Origin: Saccharopolyspora shandongensis
GTDB lineage: Bacteria > Actinomycetota > Actinomycetes > Mycobacteriales > Pseudonocardiaceae
Assembly: GCF_900106995.1 (NCBI RefSeq)
Contig: NZ_FNOK01000014.1
Coordinates: 1-64,000, forward strand
Direction of reading: 5' to 3'
Length of the DNA stretch: 64,000 bases
Below, one piece after another: positions 42,240 to 53,077 of the stretch. The notes beneath the pieces were generated by a model. That model was given only the letters and a program-made list of their open reading frames with translations, did no database searches and was not told the DNA's origin. Both the position numbers and the translations under genes were made by a program. How positions within the stretch are numbered: the first letter of the stretch is position 1; every line of letters starts with the position of its first letter.

Positions 42240-42511
42240 GACAGGGCGGTGGTGATGTCGTAATCTTGCCGCGACCTGGCGCAGGTTGCTGACGGTGACG
42301 GTTCGGGGACCGGCCGAGTGACCTGCGGCTGTCGAGATGGTCGATCAGTTCGACAGAGGGTCACGGTGAAGGAGTTGTGTGGCGGGCGCCGGGCGCGCCG
42401 TCACCAGGGCGAGGGTGGTTGTGCTGGGCATGCGGAGGCATCGGCGACGCGGTTTCGCCGGCCGTCGGCGGTCGCACGCCCACCTCGCCGGTATCGGTCG
42501 GAAGGCAGTAC
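42240..42511 (+). other. Long leader of the M23 peptidase gene
   Basis: About 270 bases between operator and start codon. A frame from GTG 42366 (49 codons, Arg-rich) ends in TGA overlapping the peptidase GTG as GTGA, but its composition looks random. I looked for a cyclic-di-AMP riboswitch, common before actinobacterial wall hydrolases, and could not match its conserved blocks by eye. Confidence 0.3.
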
Positions 42512-43369
42512 GTGAACCAGCGGTCGAGTCGCAATACCCCCGTGCGCAGCGCGCTTGCCGGCAGCCCCCGATCGGGCTGGCAAGATCAGGACGAGCCAGC
42601 GGCCGCTGAGCCCGCTGTTGATGCGGGGCCGTCGTCCCGGCCGGGCAGAAGAATTCGGGCGTACGCCGTGTTTCTGGGCGTGTTCGGCGGGGCACTGGCG
42701 GCGGCGAGCGCGTCGACGGCGCACGAGGCTCAAGCGGCCGGGCACTCCGACACCGGTGTGGACGACGTCATCACCCCGATCGCGTCGATCAGCCACGCTA
42801 TCTCGGACAGCGAGCAACAGGGCAGTGATCCCTCGTCGGCGAGGCTGCTTCCCGCGCAGGAGCCGGCCGACCGAAACGAATTGGCCGACCTCAACAAGAG
42901 CGTTCGCGTGAGCGAGGACCGGGCGGCGGCGGAGGCCGATGCTGCCCGCGAGCGCGAAGCGAAGGAGCGGGAGGCCCAGCGCAATCGAGTGGTGTGGCCG
43001 GTGGAAGGCCGGGTGACGTCGAAGCCCGGCGCTCGTTGGGGAACGACGCACTACGGCCTGGACATCGCGAACAGGATCGGGACCCCGATTCGCGCGGTGA
43101 AGCGCGGCACGGTCATCGAGGCGGGACCCGCCAGCGGGTTCGGGCTGTGGGTCCGGCTGCAGCACGACGACGGGACCATCACCGTTTACGGGCACATCAA
43201 CCGGGCGCTGGTGCGCGCCGGCGAACGCGTGGAAGCCGGCGAGGTCATCGCCGAGGTGGGCAATCGGGGCCAGTCGACGGGGCCGCACCTGCACTTCGAG
43301 GTGTGGGACGCGGACAGCCGCAAGGTCAACCCGTTGACGTGGCTGCAGCGCAACGGCGCGCGGCCTTGA
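42512..43369 (+). CDS. M23-family peptidoglycan endopeptidase, membrane-anchored or secreted
   Basis: The 285-residue protein starts at GTG 42512 behind GGAAGG. An N-terminal basic region is followed by one hydrophobic segment (AYAVFLGVFGGALAAASAS), a coiled-coil stretch rich in Ala/Glu/Arg (VSEDRAAAEADAAREREAKE), and a LytM/M23 domain with GTTHYGLDIANRIGTPI (zinc H and D) and GPHLHFEVW (HxH). It would cut peptide cross-links in the wall. It is downstream of a BlaI-type operator. Confidence 0.88.
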   Translation: MNQRSSRNTPVRSALAGSPRSGWQDQDEPAAAEPAVDAGPSSRPGRRIRAYAVFLGVFGGALAAASASTAHEAQAAGHSDTGVDDVITPIASISHAISDSEQQGSDPSSARLLPAQEPADRNELADLNKSVRVSEDRAAAEADAAREREAKEREAQRNRVVWPVEGRVTSKPGARWGTTHYGLDIANRIGTPIRAVKRGTVIEAGPASGFGLWVRLQHDDGTITVYGHINRALVRAGERVEAGEVIAEVGNRGQSTGPHLHFEVWDADSRKVNPLTWLQRNGARP

Positions 43370-43395
43370 CGAGAGCCGCGCGCCCCGTCCGGTGA

Positions 43396-44019
43396 TCAAC
43401 CTGTGTGCCCGGTGGCCTTGATGCGGCCGATGCTGGGCAGGAAGCGGCCCGCTCGCGAGGCGTACGCCGCGTAATCGGATCCGTGCGTGCGGGCCAGGTA
43501 GGGCTCTTCGAACGCCCGGACCTGGATCTCGACGGCGGTCACCAGTGCAACGAGGCCGAGGAACTGCGGCCAGGTGGGGACCATCAACGTCAGGCCCGCG
43601 AAGGCGGCGATCATCGCCGTGAAGATCGGATTGCGGACGAACCCGAACACGCCGGTGGTGACGAGGCGCGTGCGTTCCGCGTCGTCCACCCCGATGCGCC
43701 ACGAGCTTCCCATCGCCGTCTGAGCGGCGACGATTCCGGTGAACCCGATGATGGCGATCAGGAAGCCGCCAGCCGAGATCCCCGGCTGGTCCAACGTCGT
43801 TGACGACGTCGACATGCCCGCGATGGCCAGCGCTGGTGCGACAACGCCGAGCAGGAGGGCGGTTCCGAACAGGACAGAGCTCCACCAGGGCGCGGAACCG
43901 AAGGGTGCGGCGGGGCGGCGAACGCCGCTGTCGCCGGTGCGCCGCACGTGCATCCACGTGCGTATTCCGAACGTCACCGTGATTCCGGCGAGGTAGAGGG
44001 CCAAAGCCAGGGCGGGCAT
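43396..44019 (-). CDS. Isoprenylcysteine/phospholipid methyltransferase-family membrane protein
   Basis: The 207-residue protein has about five membrane helices. The C-terminal half carries the ICMT/PEMT-type SAM site: LVTTGVFGFVRNPIFTAMIA and VRAFEEPYLARTHGSDYAAYASRAGRFLP, where RNP and the EE pair are the conserved elements. It methylates a lipid or lipid-linked group; the substrate is unknown. I chose ATG 44019; the open frame to 44181 is not family-like. It converges on the M23 gene. Confidence 0.8.
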   Translation of the reverse strand: MPALALALYLAGITVTFGIRTWMHVRRTGDSGVRRPAAPFGSAPWWSSVLFGTALLLGVVAPALAIAGMSTSSTTLDQPGISAGGFLIAIIGFTGIVAAQTAMGSSWRIGVDDAERTRLVTTGVFGFVRNPIFTAMIAAFAGLTLMVPTWPQFLGLVALVTAVEIQVRAFEEPYLARTHGSDYAAYASRAGRFLPSIGRIKATGHTG

Positions 44020-44390
44020 GCGGAGTTCTCCATTTCTCGTGCACCACTCTGCTGCCGCGCAGTCGCGGTGGTCAGCGGGTTCGATGGCGCGGTTTTCGCG
44101 GAGCAGCTGCTGAGCCCTATCCAGGACGAGTCCCGGCTCATGGCATGTCTCCTCCGTCCTCAAAAGCACATATGCAAACATCGCTATGTATCTATAAGAG
44201 TGGCGTATTGCGGTGATCCCGTCAACCGGTCGCGCAGGGCGTGCTGGTTCAGCCGATGCACCTGCCGTGAAGCAGGTAGGGGTTGAGGCTTGCGATCAAG
44301 GACGTGATCGAGCTGATGGGCCGCGTCCGGCGGGAGTTGTCGAGAGAACCCGCGACGGTCGACTCGCGAAAGCGGTTGGGGCCGGTCGGA
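44020..44390. other. Intergenic region between two minus-strand genes
   Basis: No supported gene. An AT-rich patch at about 44163-44205 (CATATGCAAACATCGCTATGTATCTATAAG) may contain the promoter of the methyltransferase gene. A plus-strand frame starting at 44283 overlaps the M56 gene in antisense and looks spurious. Confidence 0.35.
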
Positions 44391-45320
44391 TCAGGGAGCG
44401 AGGCTCAGGCCGCACGCGAGCGTGAGGATGGTCGCCGGTCCGAGCGCGGTGACCGCTGCCGCGACGAGCCACGATGCCAGCGTCTGCAGCCGCAGGCGTG
44501 GGCAACCGGCCGGGTCGAGCAGGTAGGACACGCGGGTTTGCACGCTTCCGCCTGTGGCGGCCAGTGCCGTACCTGGCACGGTGTGTTCCACCATCCGCAG
44601 CAGTGCTGAGGCGACCTGATCCCGTCCGCACCGGTTGCCCGCGCGCTCGTCGGCCAGCCGCTCGACGAGCAGCTCGATCTGCTCTGGTAGCGCTCGGAAT
44701 AGCGGAAGTGGAAGGGCGCGGGAGAGCCCCTGCGCCACGGCGGTCAAGGTGTGGTGGCGGCCTTTGAGATGCGCGCGCTCGTGACTGAGGACGGCATCGA
44801 GCTGCCGTGCGGTGAGAGTCCGCAGCGCCCCCGAACTGATCACGATCAGCGGGGCGTCGCCGGACAAGCAGAAGCACACGGGCTTCGAGTAGGGAACGAC
44901 CAGCGCGCCGAGTCCTGCGTCGTAGCGGCCGAGTCGTTCGAGGGTTCGCGAGTACGCGCGTGCCTGGTTCCGCCGCTTGGACCGGGTGCGGACCAGCACG
45001 AGGAAGACGTGCACGACGATCGCGCTCGCGAGAAGCGAGGCGGCGAACGCCGCGGCGCCGGGGCGATGCAGCATGCCTATGCACCCGGCGAGGAACCCGC
45101 TGAACGGTTTCGCGTGGGCGGCGAGCCAAAGGTGCGCGTCGAGAAGGGCGAGCGGGCCGGCGGCGACCATCATCCCGAGCGCGGCGACGGCGGCACCCAG
45201 CCATGCGACCAGGCCGACGGTGGGGGCGGAGACCATGCCCTGGCACCTGCGGAGCAGGACCGGCGCGGTGGTCGCGATCAGGACAGCTCCGCCCATCAGT
45301 CCGACGGCCGGTGGTGTCAT
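44391..45320 (-). CDS. M56-family (BlaR1/MecR1-like) membrane metallopeptidase without sensor domain
   Basis: The 309-residue protein has three to four membrane helices in the first 125 residues, then the zinc motif in VLSHERAHLKGRHH (HExxH-type HERAH), ISSGALRTLTARQLDAVLSH just before it, and a downstream acidic LADERAGNRCGRDQVASALLRM. A last helix ends the protein. BlaR1 proteins cleave the BlaI repressor after sensing beta-lactam; the extracellular penicillin-binding domain is absent here, as in most actinobacterial M56 partners. It is divergent from lnt across a BlaI-type operator. The start is ATG 45320. Confidence 0.85.
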   Translation of the reverse strand: MTPPAVGLMGGAVLIATTAPVLLRRCQGMVSAPTVGLVAWLGAAVAALGMMVAAGPLALLDAHLWLAAHAKPFSGFLAGCIGMLHRPGAAAFAASLLASAIVVHVFLVLVRTRSKRRNQARAYSRTLERLGRYDAGLGALVVPYSKPVCFCLSGDAPLIVISSGALRTLTARQLDAVLSHERAHLKGRHHTLTAVAQGLSRALPLPLFRALPEQIELLVERLADERAGNRCGRDQVASALLRMVEHTVPGTALAATGGSVQTRVSYLLDPAGCPRLRLQTLASWLVAAAVTALGPATILTLACGLSLAP

Positions 45321-45445
45321 CTGGCGCCTGCCCGCGTTCGAATCGGCGCGACGGATACCCGTCGCGTGGTCCCGGTCGCCACGATAGCGGGTTCGCAGAG
45401 GCGGAACGCGCGGCGTGCAGTTCGACCAGTGCGTCCGGGCAGGTG

Positions 45446-45462
45446 TACTAAGGTGCGTAGTA
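45446..45462. promoter_or_regulatory. BlaI-type operator b between M56 gene and lnt
   Basis: TACTA-N7-TAGTA in the divergent promoter of the M56 peptidase and the apolipoprotein N-acyltransferase. The spacer AGGTGCG differs from site e (AGGTTCG) at one base. One bound BlaI dimer could silence both directions. Confidence 0.8.
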
Positions 45463-45510
45463 AAAGGTTCCAGGTGAGTCGGGCGGCTTGCCGACGACGT
45501 GGAGATCCAG

Positions 45511-47106
45511 GTGACATTCAGCGGAAGGTCGAGAGGCCGGGCCGATGAGCTCCCGCCAACTGCTGGTCCGCTGCTTCGTCCGACCACTGGGCATCTGGCG
45601 CAACCGTCGGTTCTGACGTCTTTGTGGAGCCGGGCGGTTTGCGTGGCTGCCGGTGGCGCATTGCTCTACGCAGCGTCGCCGCCACGGGCGCTGTGGTGGC
45701 TGGCGCCGCTGTCGTTCACATTGCTGGCTCTGGGGATTTGCGGGCGACGTGCGCGGTGCGGCTTCGCGCTGGGCATGCTGTTCGGCAGCGCCTACCTGCT
45801 GCCGCTGCTGAAGTGGCTCTACGACTTCCTCGGCGCCGAGTTCGGGGTGTGGCCCTGGATCGGCGTGGTCGCGGTCGAATCGCTGTTCTTCGGCCTGGCC
45901 GGAGCAGGCATCGCCCGGGTGAGCGCGCTGCCGGGCTCGCCGGTGTGGATGGCCGCCTTGGTGGTGGGCTCGGAAGCGCTGCGCTCGCGCGTGCCGTTCG
46001 GGGGATTTCCTTGGGGGAGAATCGGTTTCACGCAAACCGGAGGCGCCTTCCTGCCGCTGGCCGCGTTCGGCGGTGCCGCGTTGGTGGCATTCGCCGTAGC
46101 GCTAGTCGGTTTCGGGCTCGCTGCGCTCCTGCTGCACCTGCGGTGGCGGTCTCCTGCGTGGCGCGGCCTGGCCGTCATGACCGTGCTCCCCGTTGCGGCG
46201 GGAGCAGCTTCCATTCCGCTGGTGAGCACGGGGAGTGCGGATCGAACCATCAACGTGGCGATTGTCCAGGGCAATGCGCCGGACAGCGGCCTCGGGCTCA
46301 TGGGCAAAGCCGCTCAGATGCGGGCCGATCACATAGCCGAAGCCGAACGGCTCGTCGAGGACGTCCGCGCGCGGCGACTTCCGAAACCGGACCTGGTGAT
46401 CTTGCCGGAGTCGTCGAACACCTTCGACTCCGTTCGCGAGGATGCGCAGCTCGACCGGATCGCCGACGAGCTCGGGGTGCCGCTGGTCGTCGGCGGCTCG
46501 GCATCCGACGAAACCGGCGTCCCCAGCAACCGGATGATCAGGTGGGAACCGGGAGTCGGCCCCACCGACGAATACGCCAAGCAGCAGCTGGTCCCCTTCT
46601 CGGAGTTCATCCCGCTTCGGACGATCGCCGGTGCGGTGACGCCCTTCGTCGAGAACTTCCCGCGGGATATGGAGCCGGGTGACCGAGCGGGGGTCTTCGA
46701 GATGTCCGCGGCGCGGCTGGGCTTGGCCACGTGTTACGAGGTGGCCTATGACCACGTGCTCGGAGACGCGGTCCGCGGAGGCGCGCAGCTGCTGGCGGTG
46801 CCCACGAACAACGCGTGGTTCGGGCGGACCGCGATGACCTACCAGCAGCTGGCGATGTCGAGCCTGCGCGCCGTCGAACACGGCCGGGCAGTCGTCGTCG
46901 CGGCCACCACCGGCGTGAGCGCACTCGTCCTGCCCGACGGCTCGGTCACCCGGACGACACGGCAGTTCACCGCTGAGCGCCTCGTGGTGCAGGCCCCGAT
47001 TCGCTCCGGGACCACGCTTGCAACGCGGTTGGGCAGCGCGCCGGAGTGGGTGCTGGTGGCACTGGGTGGCGCTGCGGTGCTGTTCGGCTCTCGACGCCGA
47101 CCGTGA
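45511..47106 (+). CDS. lnt: Apolipoprotein N-acyltransferase
   Basis: The 531-residue protein has an N-terminal membrane part of six to seven helices with VPFGGFPWGRIGFTQT (the conserved FPW region), then a carbon-nitrogen hydrolase domain with the catalytic triad Glu (VILPESSNTF), Lys (EYAKQQLVPFSEFIPLR) and Cys (GLATCYEVAYD), and a final helix. It adds the third acyl chain to lipoproteins. GTG 45511 has GGAG six bases upstream; GTG 45499 is an alternative. Actinobacteria often carry several Lnt; this one lies behind a BlaI-type operator. Confidence 0.9.
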   Translation: MTFSGRSRGRADELPPTAGPLLRPTTGHLAQPSVLTSLWSRAVCVAAGGALLYAASPPRALWWLAPLSFTLLALGICGRRARCGFALGMLFGSAYLLPLLKWLYDFLGAEFGVWPWIGVVAVESLFFGLAGAGIARVSALPGSPVWMAALVVGSEALRSRVPFGGFPWGRIGFTQTGGAFLPLAAFGGAALVAFAVALVGFGLAALLLHLRWRSPAWRGLAVMTVLPVAAGAASIPLVSTGSADRTINVAIVQGNAPDSGLGLMGKAAQMRADHIAEAERLVEDVRARRLPKPDLVILPESSNTFDSVREDAQLDRIADELGVPLVVGGSASDETGVPSNRMIRWEPGVGPTDEYAKQQLVPFSEFIPLRTIAGAVTPFVENFPRDMEPGDRAGVFEMSAARLGLATCYEVAYDHVLGDAVRGGAQLLAVPTNNAWFGRTAMTYQQLAMSSLRAVEHGRAVVVAATTGVSALVLPDGSVTRTTRQFTAERLVVQAPIRSGTTLATRLGSAPEWVLVALGGAAVLFGSRRRP

Positions 47107-47201
47107 TGTCGACCGCGTAGAGCGGGAGGCCGCCGGAGCCGAGACGTCTCCAGCGGCCTCCCCGGATCACCGGTCGACCAGCAGCGACCGGTGTTGCCCG
47201 G

Positions 47202-48494
47202 TCAGCTCTGCGCGGGTTGCGGGACCGCGCTCAGGCGGCTGGTCCGTTCGAGAGTGCTGATTCCGGCGGCGCAACACAGGCCGATGACCGCCATGCCCAG
47301 CCAGGGCAGCATCGCGAACCCGGAGGATCGGGCGATGTCCAGCGCACTGCCGGTCAGGAGATTGCCGGCCATGATGCCCACGCCGCAGACCGTGTTGTAG
47401 AGCCCGTAGTAGGTCGCGACGAGCCGGTTGCCCGCCAGCGTCACGATCGTCTCCATCTCGAAGGGGAACACGATCACCTGGCCGAGCGCGAGGAGCGCCG
47501 CCGACAGCAGTAGCGGGATCGCGCGTACAAGGATTTCCGCCGGGGAAAGGCTTTCCGCCGCGCTAGGCGAGCCTGCGGTGATCAGAGGCGGGAGGAACGC
47601 CGCGCTCATCAACAGCAGGCCGACCATGAGGCACCGGCCGGGTTCCCAGCGCCGCTTGCACCACGCGGTGATCCGCACTTGCCCGGCGATCGCCAGGATT
47701 CCCGACACCGCGAAGAGCGCTGCCACGGTTGCCGTCCCGGGCAGGCCTTCCCCCGCCAGCCGCCGCGCCTCCAGGGGCAAGGCCAGGTAGACCTGGAACG
47801 ACAGCACGTAGCTGCCGATCATCGCGACGGAGAACATGACGAACGACCCGTTGGAGAATGCCGTTCGCCAGTCCGTGAGGACCGATTGCTTGGTATCCGC
47901 AGCCGAGTCCGTTCGCTGCGCCTTGCGCTGTGGCAGGGCACGGGCTTGCAGGATCGTCAGGGCCGCGAAGACCGCTGCGGAGACGAAGCAGGTGAGCTGG
48001 AACGCCACGCCGGTCAGCACCATCCCCACCAGCGGCCCCAACAGGATGCCTGCCTGGTAGAAGACGTTGAACAGCGCGAACGCCTCGACTCGTCGGTCAC
48101 CGGCATCGTGCGAGAGGTAAGCGCGCACGGCCGGGTTGAACAAGGCTCCGGCGAAGCCGGTCGCAGCGGAAGCGAGTACCAGCGCCGGGACCGAGTCCAC
48201 GACGCCCAGCAGCGCGAATCCCGCCGTCCGCAGCAGGCAGCCGGCGATGATGAGCGGCTTGTAGCCCAGGCGGTCGGCGAGGGTGCCGCCGATCAGGAAC
48301 ATGCCCTGCTGCGAGAAGTTGCGGACCCCGAGGATGAGCCCCACCAGCCAGGTCGCCAGGCCCAGCCCGTCGGACAGGTGCGCGGCCAGGTAGGGGATGA
48401 GCATGTAGAAGCCGAGGTTGATGGTGAACTGGTTGATGACGAGCAGCTGGACCGGCCGGCTGAAGGACCGGAACTGGCGGACCGTCCGGATCAA
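47202..48494 (-). CDS. MFS transporter paired with a cysteine-synthase-like enzyme
   Basis: The 430-residue protein has about 12 helices; [19 protein letters not shown] is loop 2-3 motif A, and [16 protein letters not shown] and [12 protein letters not shown] follow. The start is TTG 48494 with GGAGG just upstream; TTGA overlaps the stop of the PLP-enzyme gene, so the two are translationally coupled. It probably exports the product of that enzyme. It converges on lnt. Confidence 0.85.
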   Translation of the reverse strand: MIRTVRQFRSFSRPVQLLVINQFTINLGFYMLIPYLAAHLSDGLGLATWLVGLILGVRNFSQQGMFLIGGTLADRLGYKPLIIAGCLLRTAGFALLGVVDSVPALVLASAATGFAGALFNPAVRAYLSHDAGDRRVEAFALFNVFYQAGILLGPLVGMVLTGVAFQLTCFVSAAVFAALTILQARALPQRKAQRTDSAADTKQSVLTDWRTAFSNGSFVMFSVAMIGSYVLSFQVYLALPLEARRLAGEGLPGTATVAALFAVSGILAIAGQVRITAWCKRRWEPGRCLMVGLLLMSAAFLPPLITAGSPSAAESLSPAEILVRAIPLLLSAALLALGQVIVFPFEMETIVTLAGNRLVATYYGLYNTVCGVGIMAGNLLTGSALDIARSSGFAMLPWLGMAVIGLCCAAGISTLERTSRLSAVPQPAQS

Positions 48495-49627
48495 CGCCCA
48501 CCTCCGACGGGTGCGCCTCCGGTCGGGTTCGAGACGTGCTCGCACCGCGTCCACCGGGTCACTTCGCGTTGTCCCGGGTGCTCGATCAAGTCCGGATCTT
48601 CGGGCGGAGTCGTCCCGAGAAGACCGTGCCGAGCGCAGTATTCGTCGCTGTACACGGTGTCGAAGTATCGCTGTGGTCCATCCGGGAAGACCGCCGCGAT
48701 GCGGGTGTCCGGTCCCGCCGCGCGGGCGACCCAGCCGGCGACGAGCGCCACCGCGCCGACGCTCCAGCCGCCGCTGGCGTAGGTGGCGGCCGCGAGCTTT
48801 CGGGCCGACCACACGGCTTCGGTCGGGCCGACCCAGTGCACCTCGTCGAACGAGTCGTAGTCGATGTTCCGCGGGTAGATGCTCGAACCGAGGCCGCGCA
48901 TGAGGCGCTGGCGCGCAGGTTGTCCGAAGATCGTCGAGCCGATGGTGTCGACGCCCACGACGCGCAGCTCGGGGAAGAACGTCCGCAACACCCGGCTGAC
49001 GCCCGCCGAATGACCACCGGTTCCGACGGAGCACACCAGGACGTCGAGCCTGCGGAGCTGGGTCACCAGTTCCAGCGCCAGCGACGCGTATCCGTCCACG
49101 TTGTCGGGGTTGTTGTACTGATCTGGGCAGAACGAGCCGGGATTCTCCGCGAGGAGCTCGGCAACGCGATCGCGGCGCGCCTGCTGCCAGCCACCGGTGG
49201 GGTGCGGTTCGTCCACCACGTCGACGCGGGCCCCGTAGGCCCGCAGCATCCGGTGCATGATCGGCTCCATGCCCGGATCGGTCACCAGGGTGACCGGATG
49301 CTCGTACCTGATGCCGGCCAACGCCAGGCCCAGGCCCAGGGTGCCGCTGGTCGACTCGACGATCGCGCCGCCGGGCGCCAGCTCACCGCGCTGGCGGGCC
49401 CGTTCGACCATGTGCAGTGCGGGCCGGTCTTTCATGCCGCCCGGGTTGTGGCATTCCAGTTTCGCCCAGAAACCGCAGCCCGCTCGGTTGAACGGCCGGT
49501 CGATCCACAGCACAGGAGTGTTCCCGACCGTCGTGTCGATGGTGTTCGATGTGCCGGGAGCAGCGGAATTCCTCGCCAGTTGGGCGAGAGCGACATCGGT
49601 TCGCGCGGGTGGGAGCAGGGTATCCAT
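48491..49627 (-). CDS. Cysteine synthase/SbnA-like PLP enzyme
   Basis: The 378-residue fold-type II PLP enzyme has [14 protein letters not shown] at the start, [18 protein letters not shown] with the Schiff-base Lys, [16 protein letters not shown] (the substrate loop), and [16 protein letters not shown] for phosphate binding. It is about 60 residues longer than housekeeping CysK at the C-terminus. Coupling to an MFS exporter resembles layouts for specialised amino acids (SbnA-type, diaminopropionate-like) rather than cysteine supply. No sulfate assimilation genes are near. The product is unknown. Confidence 0.82.
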   Translation of the reverse strand: MDTLLPPARTDVALAQLARNSAAPGTSNTIDTTVGNTPVLWIDRPFNRAGCGFWAKLECHNPGGMKDRPALHMVERARQRGELAPGGAIVESTSGTLGLGLALAGIRYEHPVTLVTDPGMEPIMHRMLRAYGARVDVVDEPHPTGGWQQARRDRVAELLAENPGSFCPDQYNNPDNVDGYASLALELVTQLRRLDVLVCSVGTGGHSAGVSRVLRTFFPELRVVGVDTIGSTIFGQPARQRLMRGLGSSIYPRNIDYDSFDEVHWVGPTEAVWSARKLAAATYASGGWSVGAVALVAGWVARAAGPDTRIAAVFPDGPQRYFDTVYSDEYCARHGLLGTTPPEDPDLIEHPGQREVTRWTRCEHVSNPTGGAPVGGGR

Positions 49628-49758
49628 TCGTGTCCCTCGGATCGCTGCGCGTACATGCGCAGGGCAGGAAGGCGTGCCGGACCGGCGTGACCGGAGGATC
49701 CCCGGTCGCGCTGAGAAAAGGCACGGTGAACGTGATCAGCGTGGAAGGCGAGCGCTGA

Positions 49759-50883
<1,125 letters not shown>

Positions 50884-50987
50884 TCATGCCTCCTGAGCGT
50901 GAACCCCACCGCGTGAGCGGCCGAGCAGTGCCTCCGGTATCCGGGGCGTCGCACACCGGAGCTCCTGCAGGGCCACTATAGATCGTC

Positions 50988-51004
50988 TACTAGGTGAGCT
51001 AGTA
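50988..51004. promoter_or_regulatory. BlaI-type operator c1
   Basis: TACTA-N7-TAGTA, upstream member of a tandem pair 24 bp apart centre to centre, between the dead ctaD gene and the NlpC/P60 gene. Confidence 0.8.
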
Positions 51005-51011
51005 GATTAGG

Positions 51012-51028
51012 TACTAGCGTGAGTAGTA
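51012..51028. promoter_or_regulatory. BlaI-type operator c2
   Basis: Second TACTA-N7-TAGTA of the tandem pair. It is 150 bp before the NlpC/P60 start. The 24-bp phasing, about two helical turns, would let two dimers bind side by side. Confidence 0.8.
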
Positions 51029-51177
51029 GACAAGTGTTCGGTCGTCGAGTAGGTTTCGCTCCCGGGTCGCGGGGAGCCCACATCGACGACACCAGTGCAG
51101 GCTCTCCGGGCGGCTGAGGCCATGTGTCCGACCGACCGCCGGCGAGAGCTCGTAGAGACGAAGGAGAGCGGTCCAGC

Positions 51178-52236
51178 GTGGCTTTGCGCCAGTTGAAGCG
51201 TTCGATGCGGAGTGCGGTCTCGGCCTCCGCGGTGGCCGTGGCGGCAGTGTCGGTGGCCTTGCCCGCGGTTGCGCAGCCGTCGGATCCGGGAAGCGGTTCC
51301 GCCGAGATGAGGCGTTACAAGCAGCTGAGCGAAGACGCGAGCAAGGCGAACGAGGACGTCCTCGTCGCTCAGGACGAACTCGACAGGAAGCGGGCCGAAC
51401 TCGACGCCGCGAAGGCGCAAGTGGCCGCGGCCAGGAGCGTCGAGCAGCAGAGCCGGGCGGATGAAACGCGCTTGCAGGGCCGGGTCGACGAGCTCGCGGG
51501 CGCGGCATATCGCGGTTCGCGGCTCAACGGGCTCTCGGCCTTGCTCGCCAGCGAGAATCCCGACGCGTTCCTCGACCGCGCCACCGCCCTCGAGGTGATG
51601 GCCGCGGACAACGGCGAAGTCCTGAGCAGCTACGCTCGCGCCTCCGCTAGCGCCGCTGAGGCTCGTGGCACTGCCGAGTCGGCCGAGCTGCGAGCGCAGG
51701 AGGCCGCCGATGCGGCGGCCAGGCTCCTGGAGGACGTGCGAAACCGGAAGCGAGACCTGGACAAGCAGGTCGGCGACCTGCGCGAGGCGATGAACGAGCT
51801 GAGCTCCGAGGAGAAGGCCGGCCTGAAGGGACCGGTCGACTCCGGCAGCTACCTCGGGCCGCCCGGTGCGGCGAACACCGCCCTGCAGGCGGCCCTGTCG
51901 AAACGAGGTTCCGAGTACGTCTGGGGCTCCAAGGGGCCCGGCACGTTCGACTGCTCCGGCCTGACCTACTGGGCGTACAAGCAGGCCGGGATCACCATTC
52001 CGGGCAACAGCCGGGCCCAGTGGGGTGTGGGGCGGCCGGTCTCGAAGGACCAGCTGCAGCCGGGAGACCTGATCTTCTTCGACGACGGCAGCGGCAGTCC
52101 CTCGAAGATTCACCACGTCGGCATGTACGTCGGCGGCGGGAAGATGATCGACGCCCCCACCGAAGGCCAGCTGGTGGACGTGCGGTCGGCCAAGGGCGAC
52201 GGCCACTACATCGGCGCTCGGCGCATCGTCGGGTGA
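51178..52236 (+). CDS. Secreted NlpC/P60 peptidoglycan hydrolase with coiled-coil domain
   Basis: The 352-residue protein starts at GTG 51178 behind AAGGAG. It has a signal peptide (AVSASAVAVAAVSVALPAVA), a long coiled coil (about 45-215, rich in Ala/Glu/Arg), then an NlpC/P60 domain with GPGTFDCSGLTYWAYKQAG (Cys nucleophile), KIHHVGMYVGGG (His) and GHYIGARRIVG. It resembles RipA/RipC-type endopeptidases that split D-Glu-mDAP bonds. It is first in an operon with DUF3105 and DUF305 genes behind two BlaI-type operators. Confidence 0.92.
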   Translation: MALRQLKRSMRSAVSASAVAVAAVSVALPAVAQPSDPGSGSAEMRRYKQLSEDASKANEDVLVAQDELDRKRAELDAAKAQVAAARSVEQQSRADETRLQGRVDELAGAAYRGSRLNGLSALLASENPDAFLDRATALEVMAADNGEVLSSYARASASAAEARGTAESAELRAQEAADAAARLLEDVRNRKRDLDKQVGDLREAMNELSSEEKAGLKGPVDSGSYLGPPGAANTALQAALSKRGSEYVWGSKGPGTFDCSGLTYWAYKQAGITIPGNSRAQWGVGRPVSKDQLQPGDLIFFDDGSGSPSKIHHVGMYVGGGKMIDAPTEGQLVDVRSAKGDGHYIGARRIVG

Positions 52237-52309
52237 GCTGCAGCCCCGTTCCCAGGTGGCCGAAAACCACTGTCGAAGCTGGTAAATGACGGACTCGAGG
52301 CGGTCGAGA

Positions 52310-53077
52310 ATGATGAGTGGGAAGCAGCCCGGGAAGAACAGCGTCGCCGCGGTGCGGCGCAATTCCGTCTCCTGGGTCATGGTCGCGGCGGTGGCGGTTG
52401 TCGTCGTCTTCGCCGGCTCCATCTTCGGGTACGTCTACGTGCAGCACTCGGCCAAGGCGGAGCGCGAGGCCGCCGTCGCCGAGTGGACGCCGTCGGAGAC
52501 GAACCGGGACCCGGCGCGGAAGATTCCCGGTGTCGTGGCCCAGGATTACGAGGCGGGGAAGCACGTGACGCCGGCTCAGCGCGTCAACTACGACGCCAGC
52601 CCGCCTTACGGAGGTCCGCACGACGGGGCCTGGGCGTCGTGCAACGGCGTGGTCTACGAAAGCCCGGTCCGGACGGAGAACTTCATCCACTCCCTCGAAC
52701 ACGGTGCGGTGTGGATCACCTACAACCCGGAAGGCGTTGATGGCGCGGGTGTTGCCGCCCTCCGGGAGAAGGTCCAAGGGCAGCAGTACCTGACGATGTC
52801 GCCGTACCCGGGACTGGACAAGCCGATCTCGCTGCAGTCGTGGGGGCGTCAGCTCAAGGTCGAGCGCGCCGACGACCCGCGCGTCGACCAGTTCATCCGG
52901 GCCACCCGCACCAACCAGTACACCCACCCCGAGGTCGGGGCGTCCTGCGACGCCCTCGGCGCCGGCCAGTTCGACCCCGACGCGCCGCCGCCCTTCGACC
53001 CGAATCCGCCGGGCGCCGACGCCGTGCCCATGGCGGCCGGGAACGGGACCGGTGCGGGGCAAGGGAACTGGATGTGA
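52310..53077 (+). CDS. DUF3105 membrane-anchored protein
   Basis: The 255-residue protein has an N-terminal anchor (VSWVMVAAVAVVVVFAGSIFGYVYV) and an outside domain with the DUF3105 hallmarks: YDASPPYGGPHDGAWASCNGVVY, ENFIHSLEHGAVWITYNP and PEVGASCDALGAGQFDPDAP. The conserved His/Cys positions suggest metal binding; function is not established. An ATG at 52286 is an alternative start. It overlaps the DUF305 gene (GTGA). Confidence 0.85.
   Translation: MMSGKQPGKNSVAAVRRNSVSWVMVAAVAVVVVFAGSIFGYVYVQHSAKAEREAAVAEWTPSETNRDPARKIPGVVAQDYEAGKHVTPAQRVNYDASPPYGGPHDGAWASCNGVVYESPVRTENFIHSLEHGAVWITYNPEGVDGAGVAALREKVQGQQYLTMSPYPGLDKPISLQSWGRQLKVERADDPRVDQFIRATRTNQYTHPEVGASCDALGAGQFDPDAPPPFDPNPPGADAVPMAAGNGTGAGQGNWM

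Noticed and set aside
42240..42511. Cyclic-di-AMP riboswitch in the long leader of the M23 gene
   Set aside because: Context is right, but the conserved blocks could not be matched by eye. A covariance-model search would decide.
42366..42515. 49-codon ORF overlapping the M23 start as GTGA
   Set aside because: The overlap is tempting, but the product is a random-looking Arg-rich sequence without a good ribosome binding site. Kept only as a note in the leader entry.
44283..44609. 108-codon plus-strand frame antisense to the M56 gene
   Set aside because: Overlaps a well-supported gene and loses any protein-like character after the first 30 codons.
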